Assembly (NCBI GenBank): GCA_030043175.1
Contig: JASHYD010000762.1
Span: forward strand, 1 to 13,432
Direction: 5' to 3'
Length of the DNA: 13,432 nt
Origin: Xanthobacteraceae bacterium
GTDB taxonomy: Bacteria; Pseudomonadota; Alphaproteobacteria; Rhizobiales; Xanthobacteraceae
Positions 7,018 through 13,432 of the stretch are shown one piece after another. The translations under genes and the position numbers were made by a program. The notes beneath the pieces are model-generated. The model did not search any database, was not told the origin of the DNA, and saw only the letters and a list, made by a program, of their open reading frames with translations. Positions within the stretch are counted from its first letter, which is position 1. The number at the start of each line of letters is the position of its first letter.

Positions 7018-7084
7018 CCCTGTTCTGTGGTTTCCCGCGGTTGACGCGGAAGGTTTTGACGGAAGCGAAAAAAAACGGAAATTC

Positions 7085-9973
7085 ATGAAGTTAGTCGTTG
7101 TTGAATCACCCGCAAAGGCGAAGACGATCAACGCCTATCTGGGCCGCGGCTATGAGGTGCTCGCCTCGTTCGGGCACGTGCGTGACCTCCCGCCCAAGGA
7201 CGGCTCGGTTGATCCCGACCATAATTTTTCTATGATATGGGAAATTGATCCTAAGTCTCACAAGCATGTGAATGCGATCATCAAAGCCGCGAAGGCCGCA
7301 CAGACCCTGATCCTGGCGACCGACCCTGATCGTGAAGGCGAGGCGATTTCCTGGCACGTTCTGGAGACCCTCAAGCAGAAGCGCGCAATCAAGGACCAGG
7401 CCGTCGAGCGGGTGGTGTTCAACGCCATCACCAAGCAGGCGGTGGCCGAAGCCATGCGCAATCCGCGCAGCATTGACCAGGCTCTGGTGGATGCGTACCT
7501 CGCCCGCCGGGCGCTGGACTATCTCGTGGGCTTCACCTTATCGCCGGTGCTGTGGCGCAAGCTGCCCCGCACGCGGTCGGCAGGACGGGTGCAATCGGTC
7601 GCCCTGCGGCTGGTGTGCGATCGCGAGCTGGAAATCGAGAAATTCGTTCCCCGCGAGTACTGGTCGCTGGTCGCGACGCTGACGACGCCCCGCGGCGATA
7701 CTTTCGAGGCCCGGCTGGTTGGCGCCGATGGCAAGAAGATCCAGCGGCTCGATATTGGCAGCGGGGCCGAAGCCGAAGCCTTCAAGCAGGCCCTGGGGAC
7801 GGCCGCCTTCACGGTAAAGTCCGTGGAAGCCCGGCCTACCAGGCGCCATCCCTATCCCCCCTTCACGACCTCCACGCTGCAGCAGGAGGCGAGCCGTAAG
7901 CTCGGCCTCGCGCCTGCCCACACGATGCGGATCGCGCAGCGGCTTTACGAGGGCATCGCCCTCGACGGCGAGACCGTCGGTCTCATCACCTATATGCGCA
8001 CGGACGGCGTGCAGATTGCCGACGAAGCGATCGCCGCCATACGCAAAATGATCAGCTCCTCCTATGGGCAGAAATATCTCCCTGACGGGCCGCGCCCGTA
8101 TCAGGCGAAGGCCAAGAACGCCCAGGAAGCCCACGAGGCGATTCGCCCGACCGATCCCGCCCGCCGTCCCCAGGACGTCAAGCGCTATCTCGATGCCGAG
8201 CAGGCGAAGCTCTACGAGCTGGTCTGGCAGCGGGCGATGGCGTCACAAATGGAATCCGCCGAGCTTGAGAGGACCACGGTCGATATCGAGGCCAAGGTCG
8301 CGGCGCGGCTTCTCGAGCTGCGGGCCACCGGAACGGTGATCAAGTTCGACGGCTTTCTCGCCCTTTATCAGGAAGGCCGCGACGACGCAGCGGAGGATGA
8401 GGAGTCGCGGCGCCTCCCCGCAATGGCCGCCGGTGAACCGCTCACCCGCAAGGAGATCGTTGCGGCCCAACACTTCACGGAGCCGCCGCCGCGCTATTCG
8501 GAAGCGTCGCTGGTCAAGCGCATGGAGGAGCTGGGCATCGGCCGGCCCTCGACCTACGCATCGATCCTGCAGGTGCTGCAAGATCGCGAATATGTGCGCC
8601 TCGACAAGCGCCGGCTGGTGCCGGAGGATCGCGGCCGCATCGTCGTGGCCTTCCTGGAAAGCTTCTTCTCGCGCTACGTCGCTTACGACTTTACCGCCGA
8701 TCTCGAAGAGCAGCTCGATCTCGTCTCGAACAACGAACTGGAATGGCACGATCTCCTGCGCCAGTTCTGGCGAGACTTCACGGCCGCTGTCGGCGAGGTG
8801 AAGGATGTGCCGAGGGCGCAAGTGATCGACGCGCTCGACGAGTTGCTGGGGCCGCACCTCTTCCCGCCGCGTGCCGAGGGCACCGACCCGCGGCTGTGCC
8901 CAGTATGCGGCACCGGGCGGCTGTCGCTTAAGCTCGGCCAGTTCGGCGCCTTCATCGGCTGCTCCAACTATCCCGACTGCCGCAATACGCGGCCCCTCTC
9001 GGTGCCAGGTGCCGACGGCGCGGAGGAAACCGGCACCAAGGTGCTTGGCATCGATCCTGACAGCGGCCTCGAGGTGACGCTGCGCACGGGCCGTTTCGGA
9101 CCCTACGTGCAGCTCGGCGAGGTCGTCAACGCTGAGAAGCCCAAGCGCGCCGGCCTGCTGCGCGGCATGCAGGCAGGCGACATCGATCTCGACACGGCGC
9201 TCAAGCTGTTGTCGCTGCCGCGCGAAATCGGTCGCCATCCGGAAGATGGCGCGCCGGTCGTCGCCAACAACGGCCGGTTCGGCCCCTATGTCCAGCATGG
9301 CAAGACCTACGCCAATCTTGAGGCGGGCGATGACCTCTTCCACATCGGCCTCAACCGTGCGGTGACGCTGATCGCCGACAAAATCGCCAAAGGGCCACGC
9401 GGCCGCCGGTTCGGCGGCGACCCGGGCCGCCCGCTGGGCGAGCACCCTGACAAGGGCGGTCCGGTGGTGGTGAAGGCCGGCCGCTACGGCCCCTATGTCA
9501 GCCACGACGGCATCAACGCGACCTTGCCGAGGGACAAGGCGCCGGAGACGGTCACGCTTGAGGAAGCGCTGCCATTGTTGGCGGCGCGGGCCGAGCAGAT
9601 CGCCAATGGCGCCGGGCGCAAGCCTCCACGCCGTAAGACGGGGAAAACTTCCGCCAAGTCGGTGCTGCCGGACCAGCCCGGGGGAAAGACGGCAAAGCCT
9701 GCGGCCGCAAAGCCGGTGGCGACAAAGCCCGCCGCAAAGCCCACCAAGACGAGCGTTGCAAAATCCGCAAAGCCCGTCCGCCCTGAAGCCAAGTCAGCAG
9801 GCAAGTCAGCAGGCAAGTCAGCAGGCAACTCAGCCGGCAAGTCAGCCGGCAAGTCAGCAAGCAAGTCAGCGGGACCCGCGGGCCGGAAAGCGGCGGCAAA
9901 ATCTGCCAACAAACGGGCAACGAAGCCCGCCGCGCCGAAGGTTCCGGCAAAGCGCCCCAAGGGTCCCGGTTGA
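7085..9973 (+). CDS. topA: DNA topoisomerase I (type IA)
   Basis: 962-residue enzyme that relaxes negative supercoils by cutting and rejoining one DNA strand. The Toprim domain opens the protein (VVVESPAKAKTI, residues 4-15; ATDPDREGEA, 78-87, acidic metal-binding cluster). The core has ALDYLVGFTLSPVLWRKL (143-160), SAGRVQSVALRL (165-176), PPFTTSTLQQEASRKL (258-273) and the active-site tyrosine Tyr303 in ITYMRTDG. A four-cysteine zinc ribbon (C605, C608, C626, C632) is followed by three GRFGPYV/GRYGPYV C-terminal repeats and a basic Lys/Ala/Pro tail of about 120 residues with KSAG repeats. ATG 7085 is chosen because the conserved N-terminus MKLVVVESPAKAK starts there; the open frame extends 39 codons upstream but shows no homology. 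The ribosome site is weak (CGGAA). rnr and DUF983 follow, a common alphaproteobacterial order. Confidence 0.98.
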   Translation: MKLVVVESPAKAKTINAYLGRGYEVLASFGHVRDLPPKDGSVDPDHNFSMIWEIDPKSHKHVNAIIKAAKAAQTLILATDPDREGEAISWHVLETLKQKRAIKDQAVERVVFNAITKQAVAEAMRNPRSIDQALVDAYLARRALDYLVGFTLSPVLWRKLPRTRSAGRVQSVALRLVCDRELEIEKFVPREYWSLVATLTTPRGDTFEARLVGADGKKIQRLDIGSGAEAEAFKQALGTAAFTVKSVEARPTRRHPYPPFTTSTLQQEASRKLGLAPAHTMRIAQRLYEGIALDGETVGLITYMRTDGVQIADEAIAAIRKMISSSYGQKYLPDGPRPYQAKAKNAQEAHEAIRPTDPARRPQDVKRYLDAEQAKLYELVWQRAMASQMESAELERTTVDIEAKVAARLLELRATGTVIKFDGFLALYQEGRDDAAEDEESRRLPAMAAGEPLTRKEIVAAQHFTEPPPRYSEASLVKRMEELGIGRPSTYASILQVLQDREYVRLDKRRLVPEDRGRIVVAFLESFFSRYVAYDFTADLEEQLDLVSNNELEWHDLLRQFWRDFTAAVGEVKDVPRAQVIDALDELLGPHLFPPRAEGTDPRLCPVCGTGRLSLKLGQFGAFIGCSNYPDCRNTRPLSVPGADGAEETGTKVLGIDPDSGLEVTLRTGRFGPYVQLGEVVNAEKPKRAGLLRGMQAGDIDLDTALKLLSLPREIGRHPEDGAPVVANNGRFGPYVQHGKTYANLEAGDDLFHIGLNRAVTLIADKIAKGPRGRRFGGDPGRPLGEHPDKGGPVVVKAGRYGPYVSHDGINATLPRDKAPETVTLEEALPLLAARAEQIANGAGRKPPRRKTGKTSAKSVLPDQPGGKTAKPAAAKPVATKPAAKPTKTSVAKSAKPVRPEAKSAGKSAGKSAGNSAGKSAGKSASKSAGPAGRKAAAKSANKRATKPAAPKVPAKRPKGPG
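9791..9874 (+). repeat. Seven tandem 12-bp units coding KSAG repeats in topA
   Basis: The unit AAGTCAGCAGGC is repeated seven times in frame, exact in the first three copies and with one to three changes later. It encodes residues 903-930 as KSAG-type tetrapeptides (one NSAG, one KSAS, the last KSAG). The near-identity of the DNA units points to expansion by slippage. Confidence 0.9.
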
Positions 9974-10272
9974 AGCGACTGGCGAATCCGGACTACGCGC
10001 ACTATTTAATAGATGCCCGCGGCAACGGGCGATCGAGTAGCGCTCGGCAGCGCGTTGGAAACGCGAGTGTCGGGTAGTTTACCGGGCGCTCAGCGATGGG
10101 CGCATGAAACCGAAGATTTTAATTCCGCCCGCATGGAGGAAGCGAAGTGTTGGAAAGGCATTACTTGAAGCCCGACCCTCGCGGATTTCGCTTCGCCCCA
10201 TCCGGGCTGCACTGACCCGGATTTGGCTTTGCTCCATCCGGCTCTGCGCAGAGGCCATTTCTGGACGTATAT
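9974..10272. other. 299-base gap between topA and rnr
   Basis: No gene was recognised. It holds a small GCCCG/CGGGC hairpin (10015-10030) that could end topA transcription, CGCT-CGGC-AGCG (10041-10052), a tRNA-anticodon-arm-like motif (about 10051-10066) without the rest of a tRNA, and the two-copy 36-bp repeat that reaches to 20 bases before the rnr start. A short ATG frame from 10104 runs into rnr out of frame and reads mostly through the repeat, so I do not call it. Confidence 0.5.
10182..10253. repeat. Two-copy 36-bp intergenic repeat of Bradyrhizobium-like type
   Basis: Two diverged direct copies (10182-10217 and 10218-10253) both read CGGATTT..GCTT.GC.CCATCCGG. Each copy has inverted arms: CGGAT/ATCCG in the first and CCGGAT/ATCCGG (10217-10222, 10236-10241) in the second, so each can fold. 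The motif is like short dispersed intergenic repeats I recall from Bradyrhizobium and Rhodopseudomonas. Genome copy number cannot be judged here. Confidence 0.65.
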
Positions 10273-12588
10273 TTGAGTTCCCAATCCCCCAAACACACCG
10301 CCTTCCCCTCCAAAGCGGACGTGCTTGCCTTCATCGGCAAGCAAGCCGGCAACGTCGGCACCCGCGAGATCGCCCGCGCCTTCGGTCTCAAGAACGCGGA
10401 TCGCGCCGCGCTGCGGCAGATGCTGCGGGACCTCGCCGATGAGGGCGTGATCGAAAAGCGACGCAAGAAGCTGCACCACGCCGGCGCGTTGCCCAATGTC
10501 GTGGTTGCAGATATCACCGGACGCGACGCTGACGGCGAGCTCGTCGCCGTTCCGGCCGAATGGGACGAGGAGGCCCACGGCGAGCCTCCCAAGATCCGCC
10601 TCTCTCTGCCTCGCCGCGCCGGCTATGGCCAAGTGCCAGGAGCAGGCGACCGCGCGCTTGTGCGCACCGAAAGATCGAGCGAGGCCGAGGGGGGCATCCC
10701 TTATCAGGGCCGCGTCATCAAAATCATCGACCGCGCCAAGCATCGCGCGCTCGGCGTGTTCCGCAAGCTTGCGGGCGGTGGCGGCAGACTGGCCTCGATC
10801 GACAAGAAGAGCGCCGGACGTGAACTCGCCATCCCGGCAGGCGCAACCCTTGACGCTGAGGAGGGCGACCTCGTCTCCGTCGAGGTGAGCCGGAGCGGAC
10901 GCCTCGGACTACCGAGCGCGCGAGTGGTGGAGCGGCTCGGCTCGCTCGCAACCGAAAAGGCCGCGAGCCTGATTGCGATCCACGCCCACGGCATTCCTCA
11001 CGTCTTCTCGCGCGAAGTGTTGCACGAAGCCGACGCGGCACATCCGGCGAGGCCGCAGGGTCGGGAGGACTGGCGAGAAGTTCCTCTGGTCACCATCGAT
11101 CCGGTCGATGCCAAGGACCATGATGACGCGGTTTTTGCGCGCCCTGATACCGACCCGAAAAATCCCGGCGGATTCGTCATCGACGTTGCGATTGCGGACG
11201 TCGCGCACTACGTCACGCCCGGTTCGGCGCTTGACCGTGAGGCGGCAGCGCGCGGCAATACGGTCTATTTTCCGGATCGTGTGGTGCCGATGCTGCCCGA
11301 GCGCATCTCCAACGACCTGGGCTCGCTCAGACCGGGCCTCGATCGACCGGCGATCGCGGTGCGAATGGTGGTCGGGGCTGACGGGCGCAAGCGCGAGCAT
11401 CGCTTTCATCGCGTCCTGATCCGCTCATTCGCCAAGCTTCACTATGCACAGGTCCAGGCCGCGGCGGAGGGCCGACCGGACGACGCGACCGGGCCGCTGC
11501 TCGATCTCGTCATCGCGCCGCTTTATGCTGCCTATGGGGCTCTCAAGCGTGCGCGCGACGAGCGCGGTCCGCTCGATCTCGATTTGCCGGAGCGCAAGAT
11601 CCTGCTCAAGCCCGACAATACCATCGAGCGGGTGATCTCACCGCAGCGGCTCGACGCGCACCGACTGATCGAAGAATTCATGATCCTCGCCAATGTGGCG
11701 GCGGCGGAGACGCTGGAGCGCGCAGGGGTGCCGTTGATCTACCGCGTCCACGACGAGCCGGCGGCGGAAAAGCTTCATGCGCTGCGGGAATTCCTGACGA
11801 CGCTGGATATCTCGCTTCCCAAGAGCGGCGCCCTGCGGCCCGACGGCTTTAACCGCATTCTTGAGCGCGTCAAAGGGCGCGATATCGAAAGCCTCGTCAA
11901 CGAGGTGGTGCTGCGCACTCAGGCCCAGGCCGAGTACGCGGCGGAGAACTACGGACATTTCGGCCTCAATCTCAAGCGCTATGCCCACTTCACTTCGCCG
12001 ATCCGGCGCTATGCGGACCTCGTCGTTCACCGCGCCTTGATCCGTGCCGTCAAACTCGGCGAAGACGGCCTGCCAATGACCGAAACCACCCGTTCGCTCG
12101 CCGAAGTGTCCGCCCGCATTTCCGCCGCCGAGCGCCGCGCCATGGCGGCCGAGCGGGATACGGTTGATCGCCTGATCGCCCATTTCCTGGCCGACCGCGT
12201 CGGTGCTGTCTTCAAGGGTCATATCGGCGGCGTCACCCGCTCCGGCCTGTTCGTCAAGCTCGACGATACCGGCGCCGACGGCTTCATCCCGGCGGCTACA
12301 CTCGGCGATGACTATTTCCGCTACCACGAGCGCGGCCACGCGCTGGTCGGCGATGCCGGCGGGGAAACCTACCGGCTCGGCGATGCCGTGACGGTGCGCC
12401 TCGTCGAGGCAGTGCCCGTTGCGGGCGCACTAAGGTTCGAGATGCTTTCGGAAGGCCGGCGCGATGGAAAGGGCGCTTTGGCGAAGGGCCGCCGGCTGGC
12501 ACCGGCGCGCAGGTCGCGACGCCACCGCGACACTAACGAGGGCGCTTCCGGCCGTGATGCCGACCGCAAGCGCAAGCGCCGCCGATGA
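10273..12588 (+). CDS. rnr: Ribonuclease R (RNase II/RNB family 3'-5' exoribonuclease)
   Basis: 771-residue processive exoribonuclease that degrades structured RNA in the cytoplasm. An N-terminal winged-helix region (about 11-70) precedes cold-shock-type RNA-binding domains (about 80-225). The RNB catalytic domain carries TIDPVDAKDHDDAVFA (274-289), where D276, D282, D284 and D285 match the metal-binding aspartates of RNase II/R, then FPDRVVPMLPERIS (333-346) and HFTSPIRRYADLVVHR. An S1 domain (VGAVFKGHIGGVTRSGLFV onward, about 640-730) and a basic Arg/Lys tail end the protein. TTG 10273 is the best start: no ATG or GTG lies before the winged helix, a GGA sits about 8 bases upstream, and the frame further upstream runs into the intergenic repeat. 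The stop overlaps the DUF983 start (ATGA). Confidence 0.96.
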   Translation: MSSQSPKHTAFPSKADVLAFIGKQAGNVGTREIARAFGLKNADRAALRQMLRDLADEGVIEKRRKKLHHAGALPNVVVADITGRDADGELVAVPAEWDEEAHGEPPKIRLSLPRRAGYGQVPGAGDRALVRTERSSEAEGGIPYQGRVIKIIDRAKHRALGVFRKLAGGGGRLASIDKKSAGRELAIPAGATLDAEEGDLVSVEVSRSGRLGLPSARVVERLGSLATEKAASLIAIHAHGIPHVFSREVLHEADAAHPARPQGREDWREVPLVTIDPVDAKDHDDAVFARPDTDPKNPGGFVIDVAIADVAHYVTPGSALDREAAARGNTVYFPDRVVPMLPERISNDLGSLRPGLDRPAIAVRMVVGADGRKREHRFHRVLIRSFAKLHYAQVQAAAEGRPDDATGPLLDLVIAPLYAAYGALKRARDERGPLDLDLPERKILLKPDNTIERVISPQRLDAHRLIEEFMILANVAAAETLERAGVPLIYRVHDEPAAEKLHALREFLTTLDISLPKSGALRPDGFNRILERVKGRDIESLVNEVVLRTQAQAEYAAENYGHFGLNLKRYAHFTSPIRRYADLVVHRALIRAVKLGEDGLPMTETTRSLAEVSARISAAERRAMAAERDTVDRLIAHFLADRVGAVFKGHIGGVTRSGLFVKLDDTGADGFIPAATLGDDYFRYHERGHALVGDAGGETYRLGDAVTVRLVEAVPVAGALRFEMLSEGRRDGKGALAKGRRLAPARRSRRHRDTNEGASGRDADRKRKRRR

Positions 12589-13064
12589 GCCGGCAAGATT
12601 CCTTGCCGGAGCCTCCGCCGCCTCCTCCTCCGTCCCCCGGCTATGAGGAGCGCGCGCTGCCGGCGCGACCGGCTTGGCAGTCGATTCGGCGCGGGCTTCG
12701 CGGGCGTTGCCCGAATTGCGACAGAGGCAATTTGTTTCGGGCCTTCCTGAAGGTGGCGGATCGCTGCAGAGTCTGCGGCGAAGCCTTCCATCACCATCGC
12801 GCCGACGATGCGCCCGCCTATTTCGTCATCCTGATCGTCGGCCATGTTGTGGTGCCGCTCGCGCTTGTGGTCGAGGTCGTGTACGCGCCGCCCTATTGGC
12901 TGCATGCCGTGCTATGGCTGCCCTTGACCATCGGACTTGCGGTTGGGCTGTTGCAGCCCGTCAAGGGTGCGATCGTCGGCTGGCAGTGGGCAAACTACAT
13001 GCACGGATTCGATCCGCATGCCCGCGACGACACCGCCGCGGACCCCCTGGAGGGACGCTTTTGA
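12585..13064 (+). CDS. DUF983 family zinc-ribbon membrane protein
   Basis: 159 residues. A proline-rich N-terminus (eight consecutive prolines at 9-16) leads into the DUF983 core GLRGRCPNCDRGNLFRAFLK. Cys42/Cys45 and Cys61/Cys64 form a CxxC...CxxC pair likely to bind zinc. Two hydrophobic segments follow (about 79-100 and 105-128), then a short polar tail. The family is of unknown function and usual in alphaproteobacteria next to rnr. The ATG overlaps the rnr stop codon by four bases (ATGA), which indicates translational coupling and membership of the same operon. No function is assigned. Confidence 0.9.
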   Translation: MSRQDSLPEPPPPPPPSPGYEERALPARPAWQSIRRGLRGRCPNCDRGNLFRAFLKVADRCRVCGEAFHHHRADDAPAYFVILIVGHVVVPLALVVEVVYAPPYWLHAVLWLPLTIGLAVGLLQPVKGAIVGWQWANYMHGFDPHARDDTAADPLEGRF

Positions 13065-13155
13065 CGGCTACGGAGATGCGAAAAGTTGAGTACGCCGCTC
13101 AAAAGGTTCATGACACTTCCTCATCGCACCCTCACACCAAAACCTCCGGCTTTTC

Positions 13156-13432
13156 ATGACAAGCACGATATGTCCCGACGCCTTCCTTTCACCGTTAGTC
13201 ATCGAAGAGGCCGTCATTCGGGCGCTGGCTGAGGACTTCGGCCGCGCGGGCGATGTGACGTCCGTCGCCACCGTGCCGGCAGGACTTTCCGGGCGCGCCG
13301 TTGTGGCTGCGCGCGAGGCCGGAGTGGTCAGTGGTCTGCCGCTGGTTGAAGCGGCGTTCCGCAAGCTCGATGCCGGGGTCAAGCTTACCGCCCATGCCTG
13401 CGATGGCGACGCGGTCGCCGCCGGGGCCGTGC
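13156..13432 (+). CDS. nadC: Nicotinate-nucleotide pyrophosphorylase (quinolinate phosphoribosyltransferase), 3'-truncated by the window edge
   Basis: The frame is open to the end of the window; 92 residues are visible of a usual length near 280-290. NadC converts quinolinate and PRPP to nicotinate mononucleotide, CO2 and pyrophosphate in NAD synthesis. The visible part is the N-terminal domain: LVIEEAVIRALAEDFGRAGDVTS, ATVPAG, and ARE-AGVVSGLPLVEAAFRKLD, all in the family order. ATG 13156 is the only plausible start before the homology; no strong ribosome site is visible. It follows DUF983 by 91 bases, and nadA/nadB are not in the window. The molybdenum-linked homologue ModD is an alternative that the visible part argues against only weakly. 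Confidence 0.85.
   Translation, partial: MTSTICPDAFLSPLVIEEAVIRALAEDFGRAGDVTSVATVPAGLSGRAVVAAREAGVVSGLPLVEAAFRKLDAGVKLTAHACDGDAVAAGAV

Larger units (their letters stand above)
6650..7084. other. 435-base structured intergenic region between the MFS gene and topA
   Basis: No convincing gene is present. From left to right it holds the post-MFS hairpin, a 36-codon ORF (6719-6829, beginning MTQDTYGQAP, AAGG 10 bases before its ATG), three GC-rich hairpins (6804-6851), an AT-rich patch (about 6869-6916) with ATTGA...TCAAT symmetry, a perfect dyad (6970-6985), a promoter-like pair (6989-7017), and a TTCCCGCG/CGCGGAA imperfect inverted repeat (7031-7051). dprA, which often precedes topA in alphaproteobacteria, is absent. 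Confidence 0.5.

Noticed and set aside
8243..9505. 420-codon open frame on the minus strand opposite topA
   Set aside because: It is entirely antisense to conserved topoisomerase sequence, has no recognisable domain, and is expected from GC-rich codon bias.
9791..9874. CRISPR-like array
   Set aside because: The 12-bp units are contiguous, in frame and without spacers; this is a coding tandem repeat.
10022..10095. tRNA-Ser(GGA)-like anticodon arm: TTGGAAA loop between CGCG arms, followed by a possible variable arm
   Set aside because: There is no T-arm GTTCGAAT motif, no matching acceptor stem and no CCA-proximal end, so chance or at most a remnant is more likely than a tRNA gene.
10090..10743. 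217-codon minus-strand frame crossing the 36-bp repeat and the start of rnr
   Set aside because: It is antisense to the rnr N-terminus and reads through the intergenic repeat, a known source of spurious ORFs.

Overview
The window looks like a chromosomal segment of a GC-rich alphaproteobacterium, most likely order Hyphomicrobiales (Bradyrhizobium, Rhodopseudomonas or Pseudolabrys-like). The evidence is the codon usage, the topA-rnr-DUF983 gene order, a cytochrome c2-type gene, a Bug/TctC solute receptor, and an intergenic repeat of the 'CGGATTTCGCTTCGC...ATCCGG' type that I associate with Bradyrhizobium-like genomes. All of this is read from sequence and memory; no database search was possible.

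Left part (1-6649) is accessory catabolism and transport. A hydroxycinnamoyl-CoA (feruloyl-CoA) hydratase-lyase, cut by the left edge, is followed 26 bases later by an NDP-forming acyl-CoA synthetase. This is the FerB/FerA type of pairing: the synthetase would load an aryl-acrylic acid onto CoA, and the hydratase-lyase would remove acetyl-CoA to give an aromatic aldehyde. Facing this operon is a periplasmic Bug/TctC receptor (3088-4062, minus), and upstream of that a small periplasmic cytochrome c (4242-4610, minus). A divergent 506-base gap leads to a 12-helix MFS transporter (5117-6649).

The middle gap (6650-7084) has no convincing gene but is rich in structure: a probable terminator after the MFS gene, three consecutive perfect GC-rich hairpins, an AT-rich patch, a perfect dyad, and a good sigma70-like promoter just before topA.

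Right part (7085-13432) is housekeeping. It holds topA (DNA topoisomerase I, with a lysine-rich tail built partly of KSAG repeats), a 299-base gap with a two-copy 36-bp repeat, rnr (RNase R, probable TTG start), a DUF983 zinc-ribbon membrane protein coupled to rnr by an ATGA overlap, and the first 92 codons of nadC (quinolinate phosphoribosyltransferase), cut by the right edge.

I found no clearly new multi-gene system. The best leads are: the hydratase-lyase lacks both tyrosines that I recall binding the substrate phenol in the Pseudomonas enzyme, so it may act on a different aryl-acrylyl-CoA; an IS200/IS605 right-end-like hairpin without any tnpB sits between the convergent genes; and a hairpin cluster upstream of topA contains the stop codon of a tiny ORF in one loop.
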